A DNA stretch of 64,000 nt from the NCBI GenBank assembly GCA_021307345.1, contig CP089930.1, positions 2,852,001 through 2,916,000 on the forward strand. The letters run 5' to 3'. The first letter of the stretch is position 1. Each line of letters opens with the position of its first letter. Below are positions 1 through 9,142 of the stretch, piece after piece. Below the pieces are notes generated by a model that worked only from the letters and a program-made list of their open reading frames with translations, was not told the DNA's origin and did not search any database. The stretch is from Escherichia coli. GTDB lineage: Bacteria > Pseudomonadota > Gammaproteobacteria > Enterobacterales > Enterobacteriaceae. The translations under genes were made by a program, and so were the position numbers.

Positions 1-454
1 CAACGCGTTCCTGAGCGGAGCCTTTCGGCATGTAAATCACCGCATTCTGCCCAAGTTGCTGCGCTGCCCATGCGACACCGCGACCGTGGTTGCCGTCGGT
101 GGTGGTCGCAAAGGTCATTTTTTCGCCGATAGCATTTTTCAGGTGTTCAAATGACAGCGTTTCGATATCAAGATGATATTTTTCGCACAGTAACTGAGCG
201 ATGGCATACGCACCGCCGAGCATCTTGAAGGCGTTCAGACCGAATCGTTTTGATTCGTCCTTAACGAGAATTTTCTTCACACCAAAAAGGTTTGCGAGAT
301 CGTCCAGCGCACAAAGCGGTGTTGGGCGATAGCCAGCAATCTTCTGATGGAACTGGCGCGCCAGTTTTGCCTGGCTTTGCGAAAAGAGCGGTGATGTTTC
401 GCCGTTGAAAAATTTGTTATCGGCGATATCAATCTTCAATGAGAAAACGGACAT
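1..454 (-). CDS. ygeX: Diaminopropionate ammonia-lyase, N-terminal part
   Basis: PLP enzyme (DpaL) that splits 2,3-diaminopropionate into pyruvate and ammonia. The gene runs off the left edge, leaving about 151 N-terminal residues. The PLP lysine is Lys77 in the context FGLNAFKMLGG, and a TTDGNHGRGVAW stretch resembles the substrate-binding part of the fold type II (threonine dehydratase-like) family. The ATG at 454 is preceded by an AGGATAGGA ribosome site. It lies 57 nt downstream of ygeW on the same strand, so the two are probably one operon. Family knowledge places it in anaerobic purine/uric acid breakdown together with ygeW. Confidence 0.95.
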   Translation of the reverse strand, partial: MSVFSLKIDIADNKFFNGETSPLFSQSQAKLARQFHQKIAGYRPTPLCALDDLANLFGVKKILVKDESKRFGLNAFKMLGGAYAIAQLLCEKYHLDIETLSFEHLKNAIGEKMTFATTTDGNHGRGVAWAAQQLGQNAVIYMPKGSAQERV

Positions 455-511
455 ATCCTATCCTTTTGGCCTCTGTAAATAGAGAGCCGATCTGTCGATC
501 GGCCCGAGGGG

Positions 512-1702
512 TTATTTCACGCGTTCTTGCGCTTCTTTCAGCAGTTGTTCGAGCAGTGCACCCGGTTTGGCGTATTTACGGGACAGGATCATCGCGGCGA
601 TGATATAAGGCTTCCAGCTGGCTTCTTTGTAGGTCGCGATACGGTATTTTTCGAATACACCTTCAGTGACTTCACCTTCTTTACAGGATACGCCGCTGAT
701 ATCGGCCGGCAGGCAGTGCATATACAGGGCTTCGCCATCACGGGTCAGCTCCATCATCTCTTCAGTACAATGCCAGTCTTTGTGTTGCGCGTTCTGCGCC
801 AGGCACTGTTTTTCCAGAGCTTTAAGGCCTTCGTGATCGTTAGCGCGCAGCAGTTCAGTACGCTCTTCCATCACTTTATAAGGTGCCCATGACTTCGGAT
901 AAACGATGTCTGCATCTTTAAACGCTTCTTCCATGCTGGTGACCTGACGGAAGCTGCCGCCGGATGCTTTAGCATTGTTTTTCGCCACTTCAACGACATC
1001 CGGGATCAGGTCGTAACCTTCCGGATGAGCCAGGGTGACATCCATACCGAAGCGGGTCATCAGACCGATGATGCCTTGCGGTACAGAGAGCGGTTTGCCA
1101 TAGCTTGGTGAATAGGCCCAGGTCATGGCGATTTTTTTACCTTTCAGGTTTTCCAGCGAACCAAAGTGTTCACGCAACCATGCCAGGTCAGCCATCGACT
1201 GCGTTGGGTGGTCGATATCGCATTGTAGGTTCACTAAAGCCGGACGCTGCGGCAGCACGCCCTGTTTGTAGCCGTCGTCGAGTGCAGCGCCAACTTCACG
1301 CATATAGGCGTTACCTGCACCCAGATACATATCGTCACGAATACCGATAGCGTCGGCGCAGAAAGAGATCATATTAGCGGTTTCGCGAACGGTTTCGCCG
1401 TGAGCGATTTGTGATTTACCTTCATCAAGGTCTTGCTGTGCCAGACCGAGCAGGTTAAGCGCGGAAGCATAAGAGAAGCGGGTACGAGTAGAGTTGTCGC
1501 GGAATACGGAAATACCTAATCCACTATTAAAGACTTTGGTCGAGATGTTTTCAGCACGCAGTGCTTTTAACGCTGCGGCAACGTCCAGTACTTGTTTCAG
1601 TTCATCTGGCGTCTGTTCCCACGTTAACAAAAAATCTTTCTCGTGAAGGTGAGAGGTCAGCGAATTGATATCCTTAATCAGCTCATTAACAGTTTTCATC
1701 AT
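512..1702 (-). CDS. ygeW: Carbamoyltransferase-family protein YgeW
   Basis: Aspartate/ornithine transcarbamylase fold protein, 396 aa, the full K-12 length. The carbamoyl-phosphate motif STRTR is at residues 71-75, HPTQ follows in the middle, and HCLP is near the C-terminus, so the carbamoyl-phosphate site is intact. The second substrate differs from ornithine or aspartate and is not evident from sequence. The family is linked to anaerobic uric acid catabolism. The start is the first of two adjacent ATG codons. It is first gene of the ygeW-ygeX operon, with a sigma54-type promoter upstream, opposite to the divergent activator gene ygeV. Confidence 0.96.
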   Translation of the reverse strand: MMKTVNELIKDINSLTSHLHEKDFLLTWEQTPDELKQVLDVAAALKALRAENISTKVFNSGLGISVFRDNSTRTRFSYASALNLLGLAQQDLDEGKSQIAHGETVRETANMISFCADAIGIRDDMYLGAGNAYMREVGAALDDGYKQGVLPQRPALVNLQCDIDHPTQSMADLAWLREHFGSLENLKGKKIAMTWAYSPSYGKPLSVPQGIIGLMTRFGMDVTLAHPEGYDLIPDVVEVAKNNAKASGGSFRQVTSMEEAFKDADIVYPKSWAPYKVMEERTELLRANDHEGLKALEKQCLAQNAQHKDWHCTEEMMELTRDGEALYMHCLPADISGVSCKEGEVTEGVFEKYRIATYKEASWKPYIIAAMILSRKYAKPGALLEQLLKEAQERVK

Positions 1703-1792
1703 AAAGTCCCGATAGTGGAATGACAGGCAAAGTGGTTTATTTCACTGTGACTTGCCAAAGTGATTGGTGTTTTCACAGCTATACCTGGGACT

Positions 1793-1808
1793 AACAATAA
1801 GTGTGCCA
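1793..1808 (-). promoter_or_regulatory. Sigma54-type promoter for ygeW
   Basis: On the minus strand the sequence reads TGGCAC-N5-TTGTT, one base from the core sigma54 consensus TGGCAC-N5-TTGC. It sits about 90 nt upstream of ygeW and is oriented towards it. The neighbouring divergent gene encodes the sigma54 activator YgeV. The rest of the 476-bp gap between ygeW and ygeV is AT-rich and includes a GTGATATCAC palindrome at 2031-2040, which could be an activator site (unproven). Confidence 0.7.
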
Positions 1809-2178
1809 GAATTATTCACGCGGCTGCGAAAGAGTAATTTGACGGATAATATGTGGGGCTGATCACAAATTAACATTGCACTATAGAGCATAAAAATATA
1901 CGGAAACGATTGGCTTTTTTTCTGCCGTTATTTATTTGCTGCTAAGTATCATAAATAAGATATAAGGGAGAGGAGAATTGTCGTCAGTTTGATAAATGCA
2001 GTCCTGTAATTCTCATATTGATATAGAAATGTGATATCACTTCCATAATTTCATTAGAAAGTGATAAAAATCCTATGTTTTTAGCAAAGCTATATTTGTC
2101 TGAGTTAATATCGTCATGACCTGTGAACCATCAACGTCTTCAATGATCGACTTTTAAGTGATTCTGGAAGGTAAAGCT

Positions 2179-3957
2179 ATGGAGCTTGTTACTACGCAGT
2201 CAGTATTGATGCAAATTCAACCAACAATTCAGCGTTTTGCCAGAATGCTAGCCAGCGTTTTGCAGCTTGAGGTTGAGATCGTTGATGAAAACTTGTGTCG
2301 CGTCGCTGGAACTGGCGCATATGGGAAATTTCTTGGTCGCCAGCTAAGTGGTAATTCACGCTTGCTCCGCTATGTCCTGGAAACCAAAACCGAAAAGGTT
2401 GTGACACAGTCTCGCTTCGATCCCCTTTGTGAAGGTTGTGACAGTAAAGAAAATTGTCGTGAAAAGGCATTCCTGGGCACGCCCGTTATTCTGCAGGATC
2501 GTTGTGTCGGAGTGATAAGTTTGATTGCTGTTACTCATGAGCAACAAGAACATATCAGTGATAATTTACGCGAATTTTCAGATTACGTTCGCCATATATC
2601 TACTATTTTTGTCTCGAAACTTCTGGAAGATCAGGGGCCAGGAGATAATATAAGTAAAATATTCGCTACCATGATCGATAATATGGATCAGGGAGTGTTA
2701 GTTATTGATGAAGACAATCGTATTCAGTTTGTTAACCAGACTGCATTAAAAACTCTTGGTGTTGCTCAAAATAATATGGTTGGGAAACCTATTCGTTTCA
2801 GACCATTAACATTTGAGAGTAATTTTACTCATGGACATATGCAACATATCGTTTCGTGGGATGATAAAAGTGAATTAATCATTGGTCAGTTGCATAACAT
2901 CCAGGGGCGACAGTTATTTTTGATGGCGTTTCACCAGTCACATACCAGTTTTTCTGTGGCGAACGTTTCTGATGAACCGCATATAGAACAATTAGTGGGT
3001 GAATGCCGGGTTATGCGGCAATTAAAACGGCTCATTAGCCGTATCGCGCCCAGCCCATCTAGCGTAATGGTGGTCGGGGAAAGTGGCACCGGTAAAGAAG
3101 TTGTCGCTCGTGCAATCCATAAGTTGAGTGGAAGACGGAATAAACCCTTTATTGCTATCAACTGTGCCGCGATCCCGGAGCAGCTTCTGGAAAGTGAGCT
3201 GTTCGGTTATGTCAAAGGCGCTTTTACGGGGGCTTCTGCCAACGGAAAAACAGGGCTGATTCAGGCGGCGAATACGGGCACGCTGTTTCTCGATGAAATT
3301 GGCGATATGCCATTAATGTTGCAGGCAAAATTGTTACGAGCTATTGAGGCGCGTGAAATTCTGCCGATTGGTGCCAGCAGCCCAATACAGGTCGACATTC
3401 GCATCATTTCTGCAACTAACCAGAATTTGGCTCAGTTTATTGCTGAAGGTAAGTTTCGTGAGGATCTCTTCTATCGCCTGAATGTTATTCCGATAACGTT
3501 GCCGCCTTTGCGTGAACGTCAGGAAGATATTGAACTGCTGGTGCATTACTTTTTACATCTGCATACCCGTCGTCTGGGGTCGGTTTATCCTGGCATTGCT
3601 CCTGATGTTGTTGAGTTGCTGCGTAAGCATTATTGGCCTGGAAACCTGCGAGAGCTAAGCAATTTGATGGAATATCTGGTCAACGTTGTTCCTTCAGGTG
3701 AAGTCATTGACAGCACACTCCTGCCGCCCAATCTGGTAAATAACGGCGTGACAGAGCAAAGTGAGAGCCCAGAAGCCAGCGAAGCACATTTGGCACTTGA
3801 TGATGCTGGTGGTACGGCGCTGGAGGAGATGGAAAAACAGATGATCCGCGAGGCGCTTTCACGTCATAACAGCAAGAAGCAAGTCGCTGATGAACTGGGC
3901 ATCGGCATTGCTACGCTCTATCGTAAGATTAAAAAATATGAATTGTTAAGCGCGTAA
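2179..3957 (+). CDS. ygeV: Sigma54-dependent transcriptional activator YgeV
   Basis: Enhancer-binding protein of 592 aa. The N-terminal sensor region (1-150) carries three cysteines, C84, C87 and C93. A PAS-like region spans about 160-260. The AAA+ domain has Walker A GESGTGKE at 300-307, the sigma54-contact loop GAFTGA at 347-352 and Walker B DEIGD at 372-376. A Fis-type helix-turn-helix ends the protein (KKQVADELGIGIATLYRKIKKY). The ATG at 2179 is preferred over an upstream in-frame GTG at 2158 because GGAAGG lies at the right distance and the length matches K-12. It lies between ygeWX and xdhABC, both with sigma54-type promoters, so it probably controls both. Its effector is unknown. Confidence 0.95.
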   Translation: MELVTTQSVLMQIQPTIQRFARMLASVLQLEVEIVDENLCRVAGTGAYGKFLGRQLSGNSRLLRYVLETKTEKVVTQSRFDPLCEGCDSKENCREKAFLGTPVILQDRCVGVISLIAVTHEQQEHISDNLREFSDYVRHISTIFVSKLLEDQGPGDNISKIFATMIDNMDQGVLVIDEDNRIQFVNQTALKTLGVAQNNMVGKPIRFRPLTFESNFTHGHMQHIVSWDDKSELIIGQLHNIQGRQLFLMAFHQSHTSFSVANVSDEPHIEQLVGECRVMRQLKRLISRIAPSPSSVMVVGESGTGKEVVARAIHKLSGRRNKPFIAINCAAIPEQLLESELFGYVKGAFTGASANGKTGLIQAANTGTLFLDEIGDMPLMLQAKLLRAIEAREILPIGASSPIQVDIRIISATNQNLAQFIAEGKFREDLFYRLNVIPITLPPLRERQEDIELLVHYFLHLHTRRLGSVYPGIAPDVVELLRKHYWPGNLRELSNLMEYLVNVVPSGEVIDSTLLPPNLVNNGVTEQSESPEASEAHLALDDAGGTALEEMEKQMIREALSRHNSKKQVADELGIGIATLYRKIKKYELLSA

Positions 3958-3964
3958 CCGCCGT

Positions 3965-3998
3965 AAATCCGGCCTGCATTCAGGCCGGATTTCGTTTT
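3965..3998. terminator. Bidirectional terminator between ygeV and xdhC
   Basis: A perfect 12-bp stem (AAATCCGGCCTG with CAGGCCGGATTT) and 4-nt loop lies between the convergent stops of ygeV (3957) and xdhC (3997). The T-rich stretch CGTTTT follows on the plus strand. On the minus strand the stem is followed by ACGGCGG, so it is better as a terminator for ygeV. Confidence 0.8.
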
Positions 3999-4476
3999 AC
4001 TTCGTTTCCTCGCAGTCCAGCACTGTATTCACAATCATCTGATAACCGGTGCAGCGACAAAGATTTCCCGCCAGGCCGCGACGAATTTCCGTAATAGTTA
4101 ATGGTTTCTCGCGTGGTTTTGCCAGCATTGCCGTGGTGGCCATAATCAACCCGGGCGTACAAAAGCCACACTGTACCGCGCCTGATTTCGCATAAGCCTG
4201 TTGTACATGAGAAAGTTTGCCGCCTTTTGCTTCGCCTTCCAGTGTGCGGATCTCTTTTCCTTCAGCCCAGGTGGCAAGGTATAAGCAGCTATCTATCGCG
4301 GTGCCATCAACCAGCACAGTACACGCGCCGCATTCTCCAACGCAGCATCCTTGTTTGACGCTAAGTAATCCTTGCTCACGTAGCAGTTCTGAAAGCGGCA
4401 TACCCGGCGCGGCGCGGAGCTGAAAAGGCATTCCGTTAATGACGCATTCAATGGTAATTGTTTCGCTGTGGTTCAT
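3997..4476 (-). CDS. xdhC: Xanthine dehydrogenase iron-sulfur subunit XdhC
   Basis: Small subunit (159 aa) with two [2Fe-2S] clusters that pass electrons from the molybdenum centre to FAD. The plant-type ferredoxin cluster is visible as [11 protein letters not shown] plus a later Cys, and the second cluster as CGFCTPG and CRCTGY. Its ATG overlaps the xdhB stop in an ATGA arrangement, implying translational coupling. It is the last gene of xdhA-xdhB-xdhC and has normal family length. Confidence 0.97.
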   Translation of the reverse strand: MNHSETITIECVINGMPFQLRAAPGMPLSELLREQGLLSVKQGCCVGECGACTVLVDGTAIDSCLYLATWAEGKEIRTLEGEAKGGKLSHVQQAYAKSGAVQCGFCTPGLIMATTAMLAKPREKPLTITEIRRGLAGNLCRCTGYQMIVNTVLDCEETK

Positions 4477-5351
4477 TGCAGTTTTCCCCCTGCCGCAGCG
4501 ACGGCTTCGCTAATGACTTTTTTGGTCATCGTCTGGATAAGATGCAGACGAAACTCTTTACTCGCACGCCATGAGGAACGCGGGGCGACGTCTTGCAGGA
4601 CAGACTCGCTGATGGCTTCCAGCGTTTGCAGGTTCAAGGGCGCGTTTTGTGCAGCCTGTTCAGCATGTTGGCAGCGAATCGGCGTTGGAGCGGCAACACC
4701 AAATGCCAGGCGTAATTCACTGAAACTTCCATTATCCAGCCGACAATGCGCGGCGCAGCCAATCGTTGAAATATCCATCGCGTCGCGCATGGCATATTTA
4801 AAATGCGCGCTACCAGCATGTTCTTTCGGTTGCGGCGGAAAATGAAAGGCGACAAGGATTTCGTCATGCTCAAGAGATACTTTGCCCGGCCCGGTGTGAA
4901 AGCCATTTATCGGGACAAAACGAACTCCTCGCGGTGAGTGGATCTCCAGCTTCGCCTCATAAATCAGCGTTGGCGTGGCGGAATCTGCGCTGGTGGCACC
5001 GTTGCAAATATTTCCACCGTAGGTAGCGACATTACGGATCTGTGGCCCGGCAATTGACGAAGCCGCAGCACATAACGCCGGAAGATGACGCTGGGTTAAC
5101 GGATCTTCAATGAGCTGAGTAAATGTCGTCGCGGAGCCGATTCGCAGCGCGCCGTCTTCCTCCAGCGTAATCCCCCGAAGCTCCGCCAGATTGTGGATAT
5201 CAACAATATGGCGATAACGGTCATTGTGATGGTGGAGCTGAATCAGTACGTCAGTGCCACCGGCGAGCAGTTTTGCCTGCGGATTGTGGGTCAGCAGGCT
5301 GATGGCATCGGCAATGGTGGTCGCGCGATGGTAAGAAGCAAAATCAAACAT
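4473..5351 (-). CDS. xdhB: Xanthine dehydrogenase FAD subunit XdhB
   Basis: Middle subunit (292 aa) carrying FAD. The two FAD-contact motifs of the molybdenum hydroxylase family are present: [10 protein letters not shown] near residue 30 and [14 protein letters not shown] near residue 110. It starts 11 nt after the xdhA stop and overlaps xdhC by 4 nt. No lesion is seen. Confidence 0.97.
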   Translation of the reverse strand: MFDFASYHRATTIADAISLLTHNPQAKLLAGGTDVLIQLHHHNDRYRHIVDIHNLAELRGITLEEDGALRIGSATTFTQLIEDPLTQRHLPALCAAASSIAGPQIRNVATYGGNICNGATSADSATPTLIYEAKLEIHSPRGVRFVPINGFHTGPGKVSLEHDEILVAFHFPPQPKEHAGSAHFKYAMRDAMDISTIGCAAHCRLDNGSFSELRLAFGVAAPTPIRCQHAEQAAQNAPLNLQTLEAISESVLQDVAPRSSWRASKEFRLHLIQTMTKKVISEAVAAAGGKLQ

Positions 5352-5361
5352 GATGTTATCC

Positions 5362-7659
5362 TCAAATCAATCCTGCCAGATGGAACTCTTCGTATAACCG
5401 TTTTGGCGTCAGCGGCAGTGTATTGATTGCAACACCGGTAGCCATCTTCACCGCGTTACGAATAGCTGCGGCAACAGGAATGATCGGAGGCTCACCCAGT
5501 GACTTATGTCCGTATGCGGATTGCGGTTCATTGATTTCGACGAACGCGCTTTCCAGTTGTGGCAGATCTGGCATGGTCGGCATTTTGTAATCCAGCAGAT
5601 TTGGGTTACGTACCACACCGCTTTTCGCGTCGATGATCATCTCTTCAAATAGCGCCCAGCCAATGCCCATTCCCATCCCGCCGTGTACCTGGCCTTCTGC
5701 CAGCAGCGGATTAAGAATATGCCCCGAATCATGAACATTGAGGATGCGGTTGATAGTGACTTTGCACAGCGCGATATCGACCGTCAGATCAACAAAGGTA
5801 CAGCCAAACGCTGGTGGGTTCGTGGTGGTTTTGATGGAGCTTTCTGCAGAAAGCTGTCCGCCACGCTCGGGATGATAAAACGCATCCATTGCCAGATCTT
5901 TTAATGACAACAATGGCTCTTCCGGTCTTTCAACCAGCACGATATGGCCTTTTATCAAGGTTAGATTCATCGCTGACTGATGTAGCATGACTGCGGCGTG
6001 AGCGATGATTTTCTCTTTCAACAGCAACGCCGCACTGCGCAACGCTGGCGCGGCAACATAGCTCTGCCGTGACGCAAACGCACCGGGGTCGAAGGGGGTA
6101 ACGTCGGTGTCTTGTGTCGAAATTACGCGGACATCGCTGACCGGGACACCCACGGTTTCCGCCACCATTTGCGAGAACACGGTGTCGGCACCCTGACCGA
6201 TTTCCGTCGCACCGCTTTGTACGTTGATGGTTCCATCCTGATTCATCAACAGGCGTGCGCCAGCGATTTCTACACCAACAGGCCAGGTGTTAGAGGTGTA
6301 GCTAAAACAGGCAACGCCAACGCCTCGCCGTAAATTGCCTTGCTGGTTCTGGCACTCTGCACGGCGTTTTTCCCATTCAAAGATTTCTCGTCCTTTTTCC
6401 AGACACTCTGGTAATCCGGCGCTGTAAATACGCTTGCCCGTGAGTGGATTTGCATCGCCTTCACGAGCGGCATTACGTAAACGAATTTCTACTGGGTCTA
6501 GTTCCAGCGCAGTAGCGGCGTCATCCAGCATGGATTCGACAGCAAAAACGACTTGCGGTGCACCATAACCGCGCATCGCGCCAGCCGAGGGCAGATTGGT
6601 ATAGCAGGTCTTTGAACTGTAAGCGTAAGCACAACGAGGATAAAGGTAAGCGACTTTATTACCGCCTGCGGAAGCGATGGAGTGACCGTGAGAGGCGTAA
6701 GCGCCGGTGTTGGACAGAACATCCAGACTATAACCTTTCAACGTACCATCACGGTTCACGCCCATTTGCCCATCAATGGTAAAGGCGTGGCGGGTTCGGG
6801 TTGCGAGAAAACACTCTTCACGGCTAAGGGAAACTTTCACCGGAATACCACCGAGCTTGCTGGTCAGGAATGCCGCCATGGGCTCTTCCAGCACATCCTG
6901 TTTATTACCAAAACCGCCACCGACAAACGGTTTGATGACTCGCACACATGACCAGGGAATATCCAGCGCCTGACCGACAACACGGCGAACAATGTGCGGG
7001 ATCTGCGTACTGGAGACGATGGTAATTCGCGAGTCATCCTCCATCCATGCCAGAGAGGTCACACTTTCCATATGGCAATGCTGAATGACCGGTGTCTGAT
7101 AATGCCCCTCGATCTGGTAATCTGCCGCATCGATTGTTTGCTGGACATTGCCTGTCGACATCATGCTTTGTTTAAGTAAATTGCCGCCGTTATGGATTGG
7201 TGCTGCGTCTTCTGCCAGTGCCGCTTCTGGCGTGGTGATAACGGGTAATTCTTGCCACTCGATGCTGACTAGTTGCGCCGCTTTTTCTGCCGTGAGCTCA
7301 TCGCGGGCTACGACGATGGCAACAGCATCACCATGATGACGAACATGGCGGGTTAACAGTGCGCGATCGGCGGTATCGCGTTTATTTTCGTCAAGCGTCC
7401 ATGCATGTCCTGCCGTCGCGAATGGGATATCCGGTACATCTTCCCAGGTAAAAATCGCCAGTACGCCCGGCAGGCTTCTGGCTTTTTCATCGTTAATATT
7501 TACGGCATAACCATGTGCGATAGGGCTACGTACATATTTTGCGTAACACATGCCTGCCATAACATAATCATCTGTATATCGTGCCCGCCCGGTAACCTTA
7601 GCAATGGCATCTACGCGCATACATGATTCACCTGTAGCGGTTGCTTCCCGCGCTTCCAT
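5362..7659 (-). CDS. xdhA: Xanthine dehydrogenase molybdenum-binding subunit XdhA
   Basis: Large catalytic subunit that oxidises hypoxanthine/xanthine at the molybdopterin centre. Family motifs are VGGGFGNKQDV, AMRGYGAPQ, EIGQGADTVFSQM and, near the C-terminus, LGEPPIIP with the active-site Glu. The start at 7659 gives 765 aa and has a strong AAGGGG site 7 nt upstream. The K-12 entry I recall begins 13 residues later (MRVDAIAK, 752 aa), also with a plausible AGGTGA site. First gene of xdhABC, with a sigma54-type promoter about 45 nt upstream of the start. Confidence 0.96.
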   Translation of the reverse strand: MEAREATATGESCMRVDAIAKVTGRARYTDDYVMAGMCYAKYVRSPIAHGYAVNINDEKARSLPGVLAIFTWEDVPDIPFATAGHAWTLDENKRDTADRALLTRHVRHHGDAVAIVVARDELTAEKAAQLVSIEWQELPVITTPEAALAEDAAPIHNGGNLLKQSMMSTGNVQQTIDAADYQIEGHYQTPVIQHCHMESVTSLAWMEDDSRITIVSSTQIPHIVRRVVGQALDIPWSCVRVIKPFVGGGFGNKQDVLEEPMAAFLTSKLGGIPVKVSLSREECFLATRTRHAFTIDGQMGVNRDGTLKGYSLDVLSNTGAYASHGHSIASAGGNKVAYLYPRCAYAYSSKTCYTNLPSAGAMRGYGAPQVVFAVESMLDDAATALELDPVEIRLRNAAREGDANPLTGKRIYSAGLPECLEKGREIFEWEKRRAECQNQQGNLRRGVGVACFSYTSNTWPVGVEIAGARLLMNQDGTINVQSGATEIGQGADTVFSQMVAETVGVPVSDVRVISTQDTDVTPFDPGAFASRQSYVAAPALRSAALLLKEKIIAHAAVMLHQSAMNLTLIKGHIVLVERPEEPLLSLKDLAMDAFYHPERGGQLSAESSIKTTTNPPAFGCTFVDLTVDIALCKVTINRILNVHDSGHILNPLLAEGQVHGGMGMGIGWALFEEMIIDAKSGVVRNPNLLDYKMPTMPDLPQLESAFVEINEPQSAYGHKSLGEPPIIPVAAAIRNAVKMATGVAINTLPLTPKRLYEEFHLAGLI

Positions 7660-7715
7660 AGAAATCCCCTTGATTTGAACATTTGGTTCTTATGGCAATG
7701 ATTTAGTCTTTGCAG

Positions 7716-7730
7716 GCAAGAATTACGCCA
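7716..7730 (-). promoter_or_regulatory. Sigma54-type promoter for xdhABC
   Basis: On the minus strand TGGCGT-N5-TTGC matches the -24/-12 consensus with only the second half of the -24 box altered. It points to xdhA, with predicted start of transcription near 7705. This gives xdhABC and ygeWX the same sigma factor, with the activator YgeV encoded between them. Confidence 0.75.
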
Positions 7731-7840
7731 GAAACGACTATAAACATGGTGGGAGGTGGGAAGTGTGATGTTGTTAATAAAACGCCAGGGATGATGCGTT
7801 TTTATCAGCAAAGAAAGAGAGGGCAGTGTATCAATATGAG

Positions 7841-7856
7841 TGTGATAAAAATCATT
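7841..7856. promoter_or_regulatory. CRP-like site between xdhA and ygeR
   Basis: TGTGA-TAAAAA-TCATT is close to the CRP consensus TGTGA-N6-TCACA. It lies 180 nt upstream of xdhA and 145 nt upstream of the ygeR -10 box, so the regulated gene is unclear. The rest of the 389-bp gap holds the two promoters listed separately. Confidence 0.4.
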
Positions 7857-7987
7857 GTGATAAATGAATATTAGGCGACATTCAGGGGGCTCTCTTTTTC
7901 GTTATGACGATGTGCAAATGGGGGATCGCTATCCTAATGGATTCATTCACAATTCTTGATTTGTACATCCATTTTCCGAGCAATGGA

Positions 7988-8016
7988 TTGGGTATCTGAC
8001 AGGTGGCTGCTATGAT
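7988..8016 (+). promoter_or_regulatory. Sigma70 promoter for ygeR
   Basis: TTGGGT, a 17-bp spacer and TATGAT with a preceding TGC lie 33-60 nt upstream of the ygeR start codon. Spacing is optimal and the -10 box is near consensus. Confidence 0.65.
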
Positions 8017-8048
8017 ATAGCGTCTTGTTTTTTGAGCGAGGAAAGATT

Positions 8049-8804
8049 TTGAGCGCAGGACGCCCGAATAAAAAAACGCTGGGTATCGTGATGCTGTTAT
8101 CGGCAGGGCTGCTTCTGGCGGGCTGTTCTGGTAGCAAATCATCAGACACAGGAACGTATTCCGGCTCCGTTTACACCGTGAAACGGGGGGATACGCTTTA
8201 TCGTATTTCACGCACCACGGGAACAAGCGTAAAAGAACTTGCCCGGCTTAACGGCATTTCTCCACCCTATACCATCGAAGTTGGTCAAAAGTTGAAGCTT
8301 GGTGGGGCAAAAAGTAACCGCAGCTCGAGAAAAAATACAGCCAAATCAACGACGAAAACAGCGTCAGTCACTCCACCGCCAGTGGTTCCGAAATCTTCAT
8401 GGCCACCCGTCGGACAACGCTGCTGGATATGGCCAGCGAGTGGAAAAGTTATCATGCCTTACTCAATGGCGGATGGCGGCAATAAAGGGATTGATATTGC
8501 TGCAGCGCGCGGGACACCAATATATGCAGCTGGCGCCGGCAAGGTTGTGTATGTCGGTAACCAATTACGTGGCTACGGTAATCTCATCATGATTAAACAC
8601 AGTGAAGATTACATCACTGCCTACGCTCATAACGACACGATGCTGGTAAACAATGGGCAAAATGTTAAGGCTGGGCAAAAGATAGCGACGATGGGCAGTA
8701 CGGATGCTGAATCCGTGCGGTTACATTTCCAGATTCGTTACCGTGCTACGGCGATTGATCCTTTGCGCTACTTGCCGCCACAGGGCAGCAAACCAAAGTG
8801 CTGA
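8049..8804 (+). CDS. ygeR: LysM/M23-like lipoprotein, amidase activator ActS
   Basis: Outer-membrane lipoprotein of 251 aa. A signal peptide ends in the lipobox LLAGC. A LysM peptidoglycan-binding domain follows (YTVKRGDTLYRISRTTGTSVKELARLNG region), then a Ser/Thr/Lys-rich linker and a C-terminal LytM/M23-type domain. The M23 metal ligands are degenerate, as in EnvC and NlpD, which activate amidases rather than cut. Family knowledge: YgeR (ActS) activates amidases, chiefly AmiC, which is encoded in this window at 51954. The start is TTG at 8049 with AGGAAAG upstream; the in-frame TTG at 8025 would spoil the signal peptide. Confidence 0.93.
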   Translation: MSAGRPNKKTLGIVMLLSAGLLLAGCSGSKSSDTGTYSGSVYTVKRGDTLYRISRTTGTSVKELARLNGISPPYTIEVGQKLKLGGAKSNRSSRKNTAKSTTKTASVTPPPVVPKSSWPPVGQRCWIWPASGKVIMPYSMADGGNKGIDIAAARGTPIYAAGAGKVVYVGNQLRGYGNLIMIKHSEDYITAYAHNDTMLVNNGQNVKAGQKIATMGSTDAESVRLHFQIRYRATAIDPLRYLPPQGSKPKC

Positions 8805-8837
8805 TGGTGAATTAATCAGCAGTCAGTAGCAAGGCAC

Positions 8838-8865
8838 TTGCTAAGAAGAGCGTAAGGTTTATAAT
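8838..8865 (+). promoter_or_regulatory. Promoter of glyU
   Basis: TTGCTA, a 16-bp spacer and the consensus TATAAT lie just before the tRNA, with a transcript start expected near 8872, about 11 nt before the mature 5' end. Confidence 0.8.
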
Positions 8866-8882
8866 GCCTTACGCATCTCAAA

Positions 8883-8956
8883 GCGGGCGTAGTTCAATGG
8901 TAGAACGAGAGCTTCCCAAGCTCTATACGAGGGTTCGATTCCCTTCGCCCGCTCCA
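8883..8956 (+). tRNA. glyU: tRNA-Gly (anticodon CCC)
   Basis: A 74-nt gene with encoded CCA. Acceptor arms GCGGGCG and CGCCCGC pair, the T-loop reads GGTTCGATTCC, and the anticodon CCC is at 8915-8917. glyU is the known insertion neighbour of the ETT2 locus, and the ETT2 remnant begins directly after it here. Confidence 0.97.
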
Positions 8957-9065
8957 GTTTTTATATCCTCATTTATTTTTCTTTTTTATCGAAACGTTCC
9001 ATTCTTTTAATGTACTCACATCAGGTATGGCTGAATCAAATAACAACAATCAAAAATAAGTAGAA

Positions 9066-9142
9066 CTTGAGTGCTCCTCGACATCGGCAGTCATAAACGA
9101 GTTTGCATTCGTTATACCAGTCGAGGATTATCACGACTCAAG
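9066..9142. repeat. Imperfect inverted repeat downstream of ygeH
   Basis: Two perfect 7-bp arm pairs are nested: CTTGAGT (9066-9072) with ACTCAAG (9136-9142), and CCTCGAC (9076-9082) with GTCGAGG (9120-9126). AACGA/TCGTT adds an inner 5-bp stem. The structure overlaps the stop codon of the ygeH remnant. There is no clear U-run on either side, so it is not a typical intrinsic terminator. It may mark the junction of the ETT2 deletion. Confidence 0.5.
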
